Of a DNA stretch of 64,000 bases, positions 18,010-26,376 are shown one piece after another. Source of the stretch: Vibrio qingdaonensis (GTDB lineage: Bacteria > Pseudomonadota > Gammaproteobacteria > Enterobacterales > Vibrionaceae); NCBI RefSeq assembly GCF_026191675.1, contig NZ_JAKRRY010000015.1, positions 53,087 to 117,086 of the forward strand, read 5' to 3'. The position numbers and the translations under genes were made by a program. The notes below the pieces were generated by a model. It saw only the letters and a list, made by a program, of their open reading frames with translations, did not search any database and was not told the DNA's origin. Within the stretch, counting starts at the first letter, position 1, and each line of letters opens with the position of its first letter.

Positions 18010-18274
18010 ACATCAACGCATGACCATGAACCAAACTTTGCGCAACTTTCGCTCGTGCACGTTTAACAATATTGCCAAATGTTTGCCTAGATACTCCCAT
18101 ACGAGTCGCCGCTTCTAATTGACTTAGCGACTCTAAGTCAGCCAAGCGTAGCGCTTCGAGCTCTTCCGCTAGTAGCTCAATTTTATTGAGCTTGGAAAGT
18201 GGCACTCCATTGGGTTTAAAACAATCGTATGGCGCATTACCGCAGATATTTCGCTCTATTTTTGGTCTCGCCAC
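17993..18274 (-). CDS. DUF134 (UPF0251) family DNA-binding protein
   Basis: 93 residues. It starts MARPKIER as in the family, has Cys11 and Cys18 near the N-terminus and a sigma70 region 4-like HTH (LSQLEAATRMGVSRQTFGNIVKRARAKVA, about 50-80). Members often lie beside FeMo-co-domain proteins in anaerobes and some vibrios, as here, and are thought to regulate them. The perfect palindrome at 17171 is a good candidate target. The gene converges on the NqrM-like gene and is divergent from the thioesterase gene. Confidence 0.85.
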   Translation of the reverse strand: MARPKIERNICGNAPYDCFKPNGVPLSKLNKIELLAEELEALRLADLESLSQLEAATRMGVSRQTFGNIVKRARAKVAQSLVHGHALMFNRDQ

Positions 18275-18339
18275 TTGGTTTCTACCTTGTCTATTATTTT
18301 GTCTAGGCTCAGTGTAGGTATCTCACCCAACGGTATTTT

Positions 18340-18774
18340 ATGTCTATCCACACTCCCAAAAATCATCAACATTGTGCGGTTTGTTGTCTGCCTTTTTTCA
18401 ACCACAACACGGTCATTCACTTTACCTTAATGCCCGATGGCGGAGTGCAGAGCGAAATTGTACCAACAGAAAAAGTACAAGGCTACCAAGGTGTCATGCA
18501 AGGCGGTGTCATTACCACCTTGCATGATACAGCGATGACCCACTGCCTGTTTTCTCGCCATGTTTACGCAATGACAGCGCAATTGGATGTCCGCTTTATC
18601 AAACCTATCCCGCTCAATACAGCCATTCAGGTTCAGGCTCATTGCCTAAAAAGCAAGCGAGGGGTGCATTTTCTACAAAGCAACATTTATGTAAATGGTC
18701 AGTGCTATTCAAAGGCTGAGGCGAAATTTATGTCACGTCATGGGATGCTTGGTGGTAACGATACGACAGAATAG
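18340..18774 (+). CDS. PaaI-family hotdog thioesterase
   Basis: 144 residues. The hotdog-fold core is visible: GYQGVMQGGVITTLHDTAMTHCLF (about 48-71, the central helix with the catalytic acid-type position) and AQLDVRFIKPIPLNTAIQV. Two Cys pairs near the N-terminus (CAVCCLPF) precede the domain; these resemble the metal-binding or redox Cys of some PaaI relatives. The likely reaction is hydrolysis of acyl-CoA or another thioester. It starts 66 bases from the divergent DUF134 gene; whether it shares regulation is unknown. Confidence 0.78.
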   Translation: MSIHTPKNHQHCAVCCLPFFNHNTVIHFTLMPDGGVQSEIVPTEKVQGYQGVMQGGVITTLHDTAMTHCLFSRHVYAMTAQLDVRFIKPIPLNTAIQVQAHCLKSKRGVHFLQSNIYVNGQCYSKAEAKFMSRHGMLGGNDTTE

Positions 18775-18905
18775 CTTGGTGATCACATATCAGCCGTACC
18801 GTTTATATGAAGCTTTTAGACAAAAATCTCTTAGAGGGGTTACTCGAAATGACTTCTACACGATTAGAAAAAGTATCTTGAAACCTTAAATGATCGTTAT
18901 GCAAA

Positions 18906-19363
18906 TTATCTCAGTGCAATGTAGACGCTAACTTTACTAGCGCTTTCGAAGTGCTCAAAATCTGTGGTATATGCCCTTTCGTGCTCGCAATTCGAAGAAG
19001 CAAAGTACGACCAAATGGACTGCCATGCAGCAATAACGGCGGCAGGAAACTCACCTTCGGATTCAAACTTAAGGTAAGAGCCTGAAAGTACAGATACTGA
19101 TGACAACTCAACATTTGAAGAGGATATTTCGTTCGAACCCATTAAAACGTCAAAGTCACCATTAACATCTGACTCATAATTGCAGTAGACACTATATGCC
19201 CTCGCTCCGATTGATAATCGATAACTAAATTCGAGTCAACGTATTCAACGTGTCTGGGGATATTCGCCGTTTCGGGGTTCATTTCAATTTTATTGCGGGT
19301 TATTAGGGTTAAGCCTCTTATTTCAAAATATTTTACGTCAACGACTGCCATGTTTTGGTCCAT
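18906..19363 (-). pseudogene. GyrI-like (AraC effector-binding) domain gene, frameshifted
   Basis: Two minus-strand frames together give one GyrI-like protein. The 5' part (from ATG 19363) reads VKYFEIRGL...EMNPETANI. The 3' part, in another frame, reads ARAYSVYCNYESDVNGDFDVLMGS and then AWQSIWSYFASS...RAYTTDFEHF...VSVYIALR, the conserved second half. The frames join around 19205-19225. The 5' frame continues past this point with unrelated residues to a stop at 19142. Such small-molecule binding proteins are common in vibrio integron cassettes. A sequencing error is the alternative to a real mutation. Confidence 0.72.
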
Positions 19364-19365
19364 TT

Positions 19366-19410
19366 ACATAACGCCAAGCGTTGCGAATCACTGTTAAATG
19401 CTATGTTAGC
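19366..19410 (-). repeat. Short attC-like integron recombination site
   Basis: Read on the minus strand, the segment starts GCTAACATAGCATTTAAC, continues GTGATTCGCAACGC and ends TTGGCGTTATGT. The first two parts resemble the left end, and the last part the right end (GTTRRRY-like), of the roughly 120-bp attC repeats of vibrio superintegrons. The middle is missing, leaving about 45 bp. It lies exactly between the GNAT gene and the GyrI-like gene, where an attC belongs. Confidence 0.5.
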
Positions 19411-19417
19411 AGATAAC

Positions 19418-19873
19418 CTACAACGCGAGTTTAAACCCTTCATGTGTCGCTTTGAATCCAAGTTTCTCATAGAACCTAATTGCATCAGGACGCTGCTTGT
19501 CACTTGTTAACTGAACGATTGTACAGCCTTTGTTTTTTGCCAGTTCAATAGCATATTCGAACATTTGCTCACCAAAACCTTGTCCACGATAGTCACTATG
19601 GATTCGAACACCTTCGATAAGACAACGCCAACTACCAATATGCGTCAGGTAAGGAATAAATGTAATTTGAAGCATCCCAACTAGAGAGTTTTCCAGTTCA
19701 ACAACCAGTAATTCGTTGTTTGGGTCTCGCGCAATTGCTTCGAACGCTTCAAGATACGCACTATTCAACGGAACAGATGCATCTTCTCTTTTACTACCAA
19801 GCGGGTCATTTGAAAGCAAAGCAACAAGACTTTCCAAATCTTCAAAATCAACTGAACGATACTTTAATTCCAT
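19418..19873 (-). CDS. GNAT-family N-acetyltransferase
   Basis: 151 residues. The acetyl-CoA binding motif A is RIHSDYRGQGFGEQMFEYAIELA (about 91-113), followed by QLTSDKQRPDAIRFYEKLGF near the C-terminus, a complete GNAT core. Substrate unknown. The gene is bounded on both sides by attC-like fragments, so it may be an old integron cassette. ATG 19873 is preceded by AAGGATC. Confidence 0.85.
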   Translation of the reverse strand: MELKYRSVDFEDLESLVALLSNDPLGSKREDASVPLNSAYLEAFEAIARDPNNELLVVELENSLVGMLQITFIPYLTHIGSWRCLIEGVRIHSDYRGQGFGEQMFEYAIELAKNKGCTIVQLTSDKQRPDAIRFYEKLGFKATHEGFKLAL

Positions 19874-19897
19874 TTATAGATCCTTATTACTTCTGAC

Positions 19898-19936
19898 TGC
19901 TAACGCTAATTAGACGGCTAACACCCGCCTTTAACT
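19898..19936 (-). repeat. Possible attC right-end remnant upstream of the GNAT gene
   Basis: On the minus strand TTAAAGGCGGGTGTTAGC is followed shortly by GCGTTAGC. This resembles the right end of a vibrio attC (GGCGGGCGTTAGC) and two GTTRRRY core sites. No left half was found beyond it. Confidence 0.35.
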
Positions 19937-20400
19937 CTCACATAATGCCGTCTTTCACTTACTGACTCAATTACACATCGATACCTTATCAACAATGCAA
20001 GGAAGTTAGGTGCTAAGAGGTCCATAATTCCCAGATTAGCGGTGTTCGCATAACTTGCTGTAGTACAAATTTACACTAACAAGATATGAATGAGTATTTA
20101 CTCTGAATGATTTTGGGGGCAAAAGTGAGTTAAACCGTAACCTTATGCTCTGTGACCTTATGCTCACACAGTATTCTGTAAATGCTGTAGAGTAGAATCC
20201 TGCCGTGTAGGCACACGGCTAGTAGAATGACTATATTTGGTCTTGGGTTCTTTCTGTCAGTAGCTCCGAAACGGGCGGCTCGGTGTCAGAGCAAGCTTGC
20301 TCTGACATTACGGGGGTATTCTTAAAGTGTGTGTTCCTTTAAGTACTTAATTATAACTCACGCACCTATTCTTAAGGTGGGCATATACACCTAAAAGTGT
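19937..20400. repeat. Gene-free stretch rich in palindromes and short repeats
   Basis: About 460 bases without a credible gene. It holds two copies of ACCTTATGCTC (about 20140-20175), a GCCGTGT-AGGC-ACACGGC stem-loop (20202-20219) flanked by GTAGAAT copies, a perfect 24-bp palindrome (20284-20307, core GAGCAAGCTTGCTC), and the imperfect repeats CTTAAAG...CTTTAAG and AGGTG...CACCT up to 20400. This could be the remains of a small mobile element or a structured RNA. No transposase was seen. Confidence 0.4.
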
Positions 20401-20943
20401 TCATCTATTTATGATTTCATCACTATTTAAAAGGTTCACGATATTGGACACCTCAGCGAGTGCTGTTAGATGTACCTGTTGAGCAGGAATCATCTGTTCA
20501 AAAATAGATAATGAGCATGTCGTACATGCATCATGAGCGATTGTGGCATTCAGGCCGTACTCTACTGTTGCGCGAGCGGTGCTACTGATACACATGTGCG
20601 TCATCATCCCTGCTAGAACTACATCTGTAACTCCTAGTTCGCTTAAAACATTGTTTAGGTTAGTGCCCGCAAATGAATTGGGGTAACGCTTGATAATCAA
20701 GATCTCGCCTTCCAGTGGTTTTACACTCGAATGAATTTGCTGTCCTTTTGTTCCCTCTAACATAAACCCAAGTTCTGGTTTAGCGGCTAAATGTTGAATA
20801 TGAATTATATTTTTTTTGGATTTGCGAAAGTGATTCAATAATTTTGCGGCATTTTCTGCCGCCTTTTCTGGATAACTCAAAGGCATAGCGCCGCCTTCGA
20901 AGTAATCATTTTGGATATCGATAATAATCAGTGCTTGGCTCAT
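20401..20943 (-). CDS. Isochorismatase-like cysteine hydrolase
   Basis: 180 residues with the family triad positions: Asp in LIIIDIQNDYF (about residue 9), Lys in the central IIKRYPNSF region, and Cys in GMMTHMCISSTARATVEYG (about residue 118). Such enzymes hydrolyse amides such as nicotinamide or N-carbamoyl compounds, or act on isochorismate; the substrate is not predictable. ATG 20943 has AAGGAGAA upstream. The gene is divergent from the GlxA-type regulator at 21030, a common pairing in which the regulator controls the hydrolase. Confidence 0.85.
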   Translation of the reverse strand: MSQALIIIDIQNDYFEGGAMPLSYPEKAAENAAKLLNHFRKSKKNIIHIQHLAAKPELGFMLEGTKGQQIHSSVKPLEGEILIIKRYPNSFAGTNLNNVLSELGVTDVVLAGMMTHMCISSTARATVEYGLNATIAHDACTTCSLSIFEQMIPAQQVHLTALAEVSNIVNLLNSDEIINR

Positions 20944-21029
20944 GGTCGTTCTCCTTGATTTGACACTGACTACTTTACACTCAACCTACTGGTTGTATAA
21001 TGTCCAAAACAGACTAAACCAAGTCATAT

Positions 21030-21947
21030 ATGGACAATCACACAATCAAGGTAACCGTCCTCGCTACCGAGCATGCGATGGCTTCCGCTGTCACTGGTAT
21101 TGGTGACATTTTATCCATTGCAAATCATGTAACAGACACCCTCCTTTTTGACGTACAAACCGTATCGCCGTCCCAAGTGGATGCTAGCCATATCCCAGAT
21201 TTAGTTTTTATTCCCCCAGGAAAGCTCGGTTCGTTCAATCAGTATGATGACGAGATACTAGAGATGCTCAAGCGTTGGCACATGCAGGGCTGCACTTTAG
21301 CCGCCAATTGCGCCAGCGTATTCTGGTTAGGTCATGCAGGGTTACTTAATCAGCGCGCCGCAACGACACATTGGAAGCTATGCGAGCAGCTCTCCGATGA
21401 GTGTCCTTTAATAGTAGAGGTAAAACACCATGAAATGATCGTTGATGAAGGCAGTATTATTACCGGTTCTGGACTATTCGCTTTTCAAGATTTAACACTA
21501 CATATAATTGCACGCTATGCTGGATTTGAATTAGCCAAAGAAGTCGCTGATATTTGCCTGTTAGATTTCTCTGGGCGACTACAGGCCCATTACGAACGAT
21601 TTATACCTGACTACAGTCATGGTAATTCAATAGTTTTGAAAGCACAAAAGTACTGTGAGCAAACTCCATGGAATGAGCAAAATAACCAAGTTATGGCCAA
21701 CCTTTGTTGCGTAAGTGAACGGACATTAACTCGTGCATTTAAGAAGGTGTTGCGCTTAACCCCACAGCAATATCGATTGCGTTACAAAATGGATGTCGCT
21801 AAACGGGAGATTAATGTCAATAAACGTACAATTGAACAAGTCGCTTTTATGCTTGGATATAATGATGTAAGTAACTTTACACGCGTTTTCAAAAAAGTTG
21901 TTGGAATAACCCCTACTCATTACCGTTCACGTTTTTCAGCTGAGTGA
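21030..21947 (+). CDS. GlxA-type AraC regulator with DJ-1/PfpI domain
   Basis: 305 residues. The N-terminal half is a DJ-1/PfpI amidotransferase-like domain (PDLVFIPPGKLGS, CTLAANCASVFWLGHAGLL). The C-terminal 100 residues are an AraC HTH (VMANLCCVSERTLTRAFKKVL; GYNDVSNFTRVFKKVVGITPTHYR). These proteins are transcription activators whose DJ-1 half probably binds a small ligand. It is divergent from the cysteine hydrolase with 86 bases between, so that gene is the likely target. Confidence 0.87.
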   Translation: MDNHTIKVTVLATEHAMASAVTGIGDILSIANHVTDTLLFDVQTVSPSQVDASHIPDLVFIPPGKLGSFNQYDDEILEMLKRWHMQGCTLAANCASVFWLGHAGLLNQRAATTHWKLCEQLSDECPLIVEVKHHEMIVDEGSIITGSGLFAFQDLTLHIIARYAGFELAKEVADICLLDFSGRLQAHYERFIPDYSHGNSIVLKAQKYCEQTPWNEQNNQVMANLCCVSERTLTRAFKKVLRLTPQQYRLRYKMDVAKREINVNKRTIEQVAFMLGYNDVSNFTRVFKKVVGITPTHYRSRFSAE

Positions 21948-22122
21948 ACAGTTTAGGTAAAAAAGTTCTACGGAATATTGGGGCTATTGGTTGAACAGGG
22001 ATAGTTCATATTGAGAGCATGAGGCCAACTTCCCCCGATATTCTACTTCTGATGCATAGATGATACCGCCAGTGATACAATGTTTCGGTTAGAAACCTAC
22101 ACATAATGAGTTGAGAAACAAT

Positions 22123-22719
22123 ATGACCGAATTCGAAAAAATGCTTTCAGGTGAGGAGTTTGACGGGGGCGCAGAGAGTGTTATCAATATTCGGCAAAAT
22201 GCTTCGAATTTGTTGCATGCTATTAACCAGAATACAGATGACGACCAACGTAGTGAACTGTTTCAACAGTTAATGAGCAATATTTCCGCTTCTAGCATCG
22301 TCCGCTCTCCATTTTACTGTGAATTCGGCAAGACGATCTCTATTGGAGAAAAGACCTTCATCAATATGAACGTGACCATGCTAGATGGCGCTAAAATCAC
22401 TATTGGCAATAATGTGTTGATTGGTCCAAATACGCAACTTTACTGTGCTAGCCACGAACTGAACTATCTCAAACGTCGTAACTGGAAAACAATCTGTGCT
22501 CCAATTACCATTGAGGATGATGTGTGGATAGGTGGCAATGTTGTGATCAACCAAGGTGTGACTATTGGCGCTAGATCTGTGATTGCCGCTAACTCGGTCG
22601 TCAATTCTGATGTACCACCTGATTCTCTGTATGGTGGGACACCTGCCAAGTTAATTCGGGTGATTCATGAAAATGATCAGGGACATGAAAAACGATTTGC
22701 GGAGCAAATAACGAGGTAA
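22123..22719 (+). CDS. Maltose/galactoside O-acetyltransferase-like protein
   Basis: 198 residues from ATG 22123; a TTG at 22111 would add four residues. The N-terminal helices (EKMLSGEEFDGG) match the Mac domain and the C-terminal two thirds are left-handed beta-helix hexapeptide repeats (ISIGEKTFINMNVTMLDGAKITIGNNVLIGPNTQL). The catalytic His is in YCASHELN and the C-terminal cap reads GGTPAKLIRVI. The enzyme transfers acetyl from acetyl-CoA to a sugar hydroxyl. The next gene starts three bases after its stop, so the two acetyltransferases are co-transcribed. Confidence 0.87.
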   Translation: MTEFEKMLSGEEFDGGAESVINIRQNASNLLHAINQNTDDDQRSELFQQLMSNISASSIVRSPFYCEFGKTISIGEKTFINMNVTMLDGAKITIGNNVLIGPNTQLYCASHELNYLKRRNWKTICAPITIEDDVWIGGNVVINQGVTIGARSVIAANSVVNSDVPPDSLYGGTPAKLIRVIHENDQGHEKRFAEQITR

Positions 22720-22722
22720 CCC

Positions 22723-23307
22723 ATGTCATATTCAAAACTAAAACAAGGCGAGTCAGTACCGTTTAGCGAAACGCTGTCTATTCAGTTAATTCAACAGAAA
22801 GATCTCGTTGATATCTTCAAGATGCTCGCAGACGAAAACGTTAACCAGTACCTGTTCTTTGCACCGGCAGACGAAAGCGTATACCAAGGCTTTTTTGGTC
22901 CTATCGTTGAGAACACTGAAGCAGCACTTAAAGAACAACAGTGGCCAGACAATCCAACATTTGTCATTAGAAATCATCAGGGCCAGTACATGGGAATGAC
23001 CGCGATTACTCAAGTGATGTTCTTAGACGGCAATCGTGAAGTAGGCTATCAACTTCCAGTACATGCGTGGGGTCAAGGCATCGCTACCCGCGCGTGCCAG
23101 CTCATGACTGAATTAGCATTTAAAGCGCTAGGCTGTCATAAGGTGTGTGCGGACTGCTATGGCTCAAACATTGGCTCGTACACAACACTTGAAAAGTGTG
23201 GCTTTGTTCAAGAAGGTGAACATACTGAATATTACCAAACTGCACAAGGGTTTGACTCTAAGCGGTTCTATGGCCTCACTAAGCAGCAGTACTTAAACAA
23301 CGGTTGA
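22723..23307 (+). CDS. GNAT acetyltransferase of the RimJ/RimL type
   Basis: 194 residues. The GNAT core is seen in NREVGYQLPVHAWGQGIATRACQLMTELAFKALGCHKVCADCYGSNIGSYTTLEKCGFVQEGE, including the Q/G-x-x-G/A acetyl-CoA loop (WGQGIATRA) and the N-x-x-S/Y-x-x-x-L-E-K-x-G-F stretch. It may modify a protein N-terminus or a small molecule. It is transcribed with the upstream acetyltransferase gene. Confidence 0.82.
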   Translation: MSYSKLKQGESVPFSETLSIQLIQQKDLVDIFKMLADENVNQYLFFAPADESVYQGFFGPIVENTEAALKEQQWPDNPTFVIRNHQGQYMGMTAITQVMFLDGNREVGYQLPVHAWGQGIATRACQLMTELAFKALGCHKVCADCYGSNIGSYTTLEKCGFVQEGEHTEYYQTAQGFDSKRFYGLTKQQYLNNG

Positions 23308-23351
23308 TAGCCTTGCCTACCCACTTAGTGAACGTGAAGTGGTTAACATAG

Positions 23352-24035
23352 TCAAACAAGCTTTTTGCTCTTTAACCACTTCAACCCTTCTCTTTTGGCA
23401 AGCCCTTCGATTTTCTCTGTTTCTATAAACCGAACGACAGATTCTGCATCGGTTTTTGAGTACTCTCTTAACACCCATCCAATGGCTTTTTGAATGAAAA
23501 ACTCTTTGTCTGAGCGATTCTCTCGAATAAGTTCAAATAGTAGATCTTTGTCGGTATCTTGTTTGAATTTAAGCTGATAAAGCAATGTAGCGCGGCGTAA
23601 CCAAATATTATCCGAAAGGCGCCAGCGCTCAATTACCTCAGCCGTTTTTTCAGGAAAGCGAACAAAGAAGCTCGCAACGATGTGAGTCGCTAACATGTCC
23701 ACCGTATCCCACCAGGACTTCGTCGTGATCCAACGCTCTAAGCCCTCTAACATAGCTAACGGCAATTGGTTCTTTAGTTTGATAAGCAGGTCTACCGCGA
23801 CCATTTGAAACTCTCGTTCGGGCTGTGCCCATAACTCATCAATCACGTCAGGAAGCTCATCGAAAGAAGGGCGTTGGCTTTTAGCAAATAACGGCTTCAA
23901 TGCCGTTCTTCGTGGCATCGACTGAATACCAAAGAACTGATATTGGTCGCGCATGTATGCTTTCATAAAACAGGCATTTTCAACGTTCGCCAGAGGTACT
24001 AGCGCCAGTTTTACAGATTGGTTCCATGAATGCAT
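23352..24035 (-). CDS. DNA alkylation repair protein, AlkD family
   Basis: 227 residues, all helical HEAT-like repeats (ELWAQPEREFQMVAVDLLIKL, NIWLRRATLLYQLKF, DKEFFIQKAIGWVLREYSKTD). The KSWWDTVDML segment holds the Trp and Asp that line the lesion pocket of AlkD. These DNA glycosylases remove positively charged alkylated bases such as N3- and N7-alkylpurines without base flipping. ATG 24035 lies about 260 bases from the next gene; monocistronic. Confidence 0.87.
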   Translation of the reverse strand: MHSWNQSVKLALVPLANVENACFMKAYMRDQYQFFGIQSMPRRTALKPLFAKSQRPSFDELPDVIDELWAQPEREFQMVAVDLLIKLKNQLPLAMLEGLERWITTKSWWDTVDMLATHIVASFFVRFPEKTAEVIERWRLSDNIWLRRATLLYQLKFKQDTDKDLLFELIRENRSDKEFFIQKAIGWVLREYSKTDAESVVRFIETEKIEGLAKREGLKWLKSKKLV

Positions 24036-24296
24036 CGCTTAACTCGACCCTTCGATAATACTCTTTAGGTTAGCATGTTAGTCTCGCCATTCTAGGATTT
24101 CAAACCCAAGCGTTGATTTAGGTGCGCACCTAGCGCATTAAGAAACTCGGCCGTAGCAACGACTGAGCCCGAGTAATTGACTTACACGATGCAAGAAAAC
24201 CCTCTTTGTTGCCGTGTCGTAAAATGGCAATTATCCCCCATTGGACAAGGTTATGATCTCTTCATCAGCTAATCGCAGTCCACTGGGGAATCTAAT

Positions 24297-25559
24297 ATGA
24301 ACAAGCTAATTACCAACGCTAATGTCTTTAACGGTACAGATAACAAACTGATTGAAAACGTCTCTATTTTAATTGAAGACAACCTGATTACTAAAATTGG
24401 TCACATTGACCCAACGCTCGCAGATGAAATCATTGATGCTCAAGGTGGCACTGTGATGCCGGGTCTTATTGATGCGCATGTACACATTACACTATCGGGT
24501 GGCTTCACCATGATGGATTCGATGACTCACGATGAAATAGCGATTCGATCTGCAAAAATTTCACAAGAAATGCTCATGCGTGGTTTCACCACTTGTCGCG
24601 ATGTCGGTGGTAATACGCTGGGTCTTAAAAATGCGATTGATAGTGGCTACGCTACTGGCCCACGCATTCTTCCTTCACAAGCGGCCATTTCTCAAACCTG
24701 TGGGCATTCGGACTATCGCCAGAATCAAGCTCAAGAGCGTTTAACCAATGGGCATGAAGATTCACCACTCATGAAAACAGGCACCTTTAAAGTGGCAGAC
24801 GGTCGCTCTGAAGTGCTTAAAGCGGTGCGTGAACAGCTCTTCATGGGCGCGTCTCAAATCAAGATCATGGCAGGTGGAGGGGCATCATCCACATTCGATC
24901 CATTAGATACGCTGCAATACACGCTTGATGAAATGAAAGCAGCAGTAGAAGCCGCCTCAGACTACGGCACGTATGTCGCGGCGCATATCCATACGACGCC
25001 CGCGATGCACCGCGCAGCAGAAGCTGGCGTGATGTGTTTTGAGCACGCGACCATCATGGATGACGACATTGCCAAGGTCATTAAAGATAAAGGTATTTGG
25101 GTTGTCCCGTCTTACTTTACCTCTTCATTGATTGCTGAGCGTAAGATTCCCCTACCCAATGAGGAGACTTACAAAAAAACCGAACGCGTTGGTAAAGCGA
25201 TGTTCAAATCAGCGGACTTGATTAAGAAATATGGTATTGAAAATCTGGCTTACGGCACAGACTGTGTGGGTACCGCGAATGTTCATGAAACCCAAATGCA
25301 AGAGCTCGGTGCGATTGAAAAAACATTCGATACGATTACCGCGCTTCGTATGGCGACGTCGAACTGTGGTCGCTTATTTGAAATGTCGACATACCAACAC
25401 CCCTACCAAGAAGGCAAGTTAGGTCAAATTGTTGAAGGCGCTTACGCAGACCTTTTAATCATTGATGGTAACCCGTTAGAAGGCGTTGACTGTGTGATGA
25501 GTGACGATGCGAAGAAAGTGATCATGAAAGACGGCGAAATCTACAAAAATACTCTATAA
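24297..25559 (+). CDS. Cytoplasmic metal-dependent amidohydrolase
   Basis: 420 residues with no signal peptide. The two-metal amidohydrolase motifs are all present: HxH in GLIDAHVHIT (about 58-68), the carbamylatable Lys in SQIKIMAGGGASS, His in YVAAHIHTTPAMHRAAEAG and FEHATIMDD, and Asp in AYGTDCVG. The group includes prolidase-like Xaa-Arg dipeptidases and imidazolonepropionase relatives, so it probably cleaves an amide or cyclic amide. It is a paralogue of the secreted enzyme at 26377, sharing fold and C-terminal pattern (GAYADLLIIDGNPLEG). Confidence 0.85.
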   Translation: MNKLITNANVFNGTDNKLIENVSILIEDNLITKIGHIDPTLADEIIDAQGGTVMPGLIDAHVHITLSGGFTMMDSMTHDEIAIRSAKISQEMLMRGFTTCRDVGGNTLGLKNAIDSGYATGPRILPSQAAISQTCGHSDYRQNQAQERLTNGHEDSPLMKTGTFKVADGRSEVLKAVREQLFMGASQIKIMAGGGASSTFDPLDTLQYTLDEMKAAVEAASDYGTYVAAHIHTTPAMHRAAEAGVMCFEHATIMDDDIAKVIKDKGIWVVPSYFTSSLIAERKIPLPNEETYKKTERVGKAMFKSADLIKKYGIENLAYGTDCVGTANVHETQMQELGAIEKTFDTITALRMATSNCGRLFEMSTYQHPYQEGKLGQIVEGAYADLLIIDGNPLEGVDCVMSDDAKKVIMKDGEIYKNTL

Positions 25560-25593
25560 CCCTAAATACAAAAAAAGTGAATAATCTGAAAGC

Positions 25594-25621
25594 AAAAAGA
25601 GCCTAGTGATAGGCTCTTTTT
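25594..25621. terminator. Bidirectional terminator between convergent genes
   Basis: AAAAAGAGCCTA (25594-25605), a four-base loop and TAGGCTCTTTTTG form a stem with A- and T-runs on both sides. It serves the amidohydrolase gene on the plus strand and the DUF3299 gene on the minus strand. Confidence 0.88.
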
Positions 25622-25639
25622 GTACGCGATAACAATAGA

Positions 25640-26290
25640 CTATTCATGGTAGTTAACGACCGATGAAGCACTGAGTTGATAGCCCATCGTCACATCGGTA
25701 TCCCCATCAACAAGATAGACATTATCTGTCTTTAAGTGAGAGGAAATCACCCCTTCAACCCAAACAGGATACTGCACAGTTTCTACTTCATACCCTTGCG
25801 GGTAAGAGACCCTAACAATTTGATTCGCTGGAGGGGGTGGCATATGAATGCACGCCCCAGCGGTAGGAACCAGCAAAAACTCCGTTGCAACTAAAGGCGC
25901 GCTAAATTCTATTGGAACGAGAAATCCCGGAATTCTAACATTTTTCCCATCAAAATCAGACGTTACCGCTTCTGCGGCGCGTTGTTGCTTTTCGATATAC
26001 TCAGCGCGAAGTGTTAATAATCCATCGGCATCTAGCCCGTCAGCTCTTAAGGTTGCTTTTAGTTCAACTAAATCTTTATTGGTCTTAGGATCATCATACT
26101 GGCTAAGCGTGAATATTTGCTGAAGAATCATTTTTTGCTGATAGCTTAACTCTGGCAACACCATTTGATTTTGCGCTTGGGCTGGTTTTAGATCCTGCCA
26201 ATCTAATTGGGTTGGTTCACCAGAAAAACTACAAAATGAAACTGTCGATAATGAAACAATCGATGCAAAGAGGACAAATAATCTATTCAA
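25640..26290 (-). CDS. DUF3299 domain exported protein
   Basis: 216 residues. The only possible start is TTG 26290: an in-frame stop lies four codons upstream and the next Met is far inside. A signal peptide fills residues 1-22. The C-terminal half has the DUF3299 pattern (VRIPGFLVPIEF, LVPTAGACIHMPPPPANQIV with a conserved Cys-Ile-His, then VEGVI). DUF3299 proteins often accompany metal or lipoprotein transport genes, but none is here and the function is unknown. It follows the secreted amidohydrolase in the same direction, separated by a hairpin. Confidence 0.72.
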   Translation of the reverse strand: MNRLFVLFASIVSLSTVSFCSFSGEPTQLDWQDLKPAQAQNQMVLPELSYQQKMILQQIFTLSQYDDPKTNKDLVELKATLRADGLDADGLLTLRAEYIEKQQRAAEAVTSDFDGKNVRIPGFLVPIEFSAPLVATEFLLVPTAGACIHMPPPPANQIVRVSYPQGYEVETVQYPVWVEGVISSHLKTDNVYLVDGDTDVTMGYQLSASSVVNYHE

Positions 26291-26333
26291 TGCTTGGGTT
26301 CACTTATTGGTTGGTGGGAGGTCATTTCGAGGA

Positions 26334-26363
26334 CTTCATCGGCTTAATAACAAGCCGATGAAG
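26334..26363. repeat. Intergenic stem-loop after the secreted amidohydrolase gene
   Basis: CTTCATCGGCTT (26334-26345) and AAGCCGATGAAG (26352-26363) pair perfectly across six bases. There is no T-run on the minus strand, so it may protect the mRNA 3' end rather than terminate. Confidence 0.6.
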
Positions 26364-26376
26364 CATACCATGCGAC

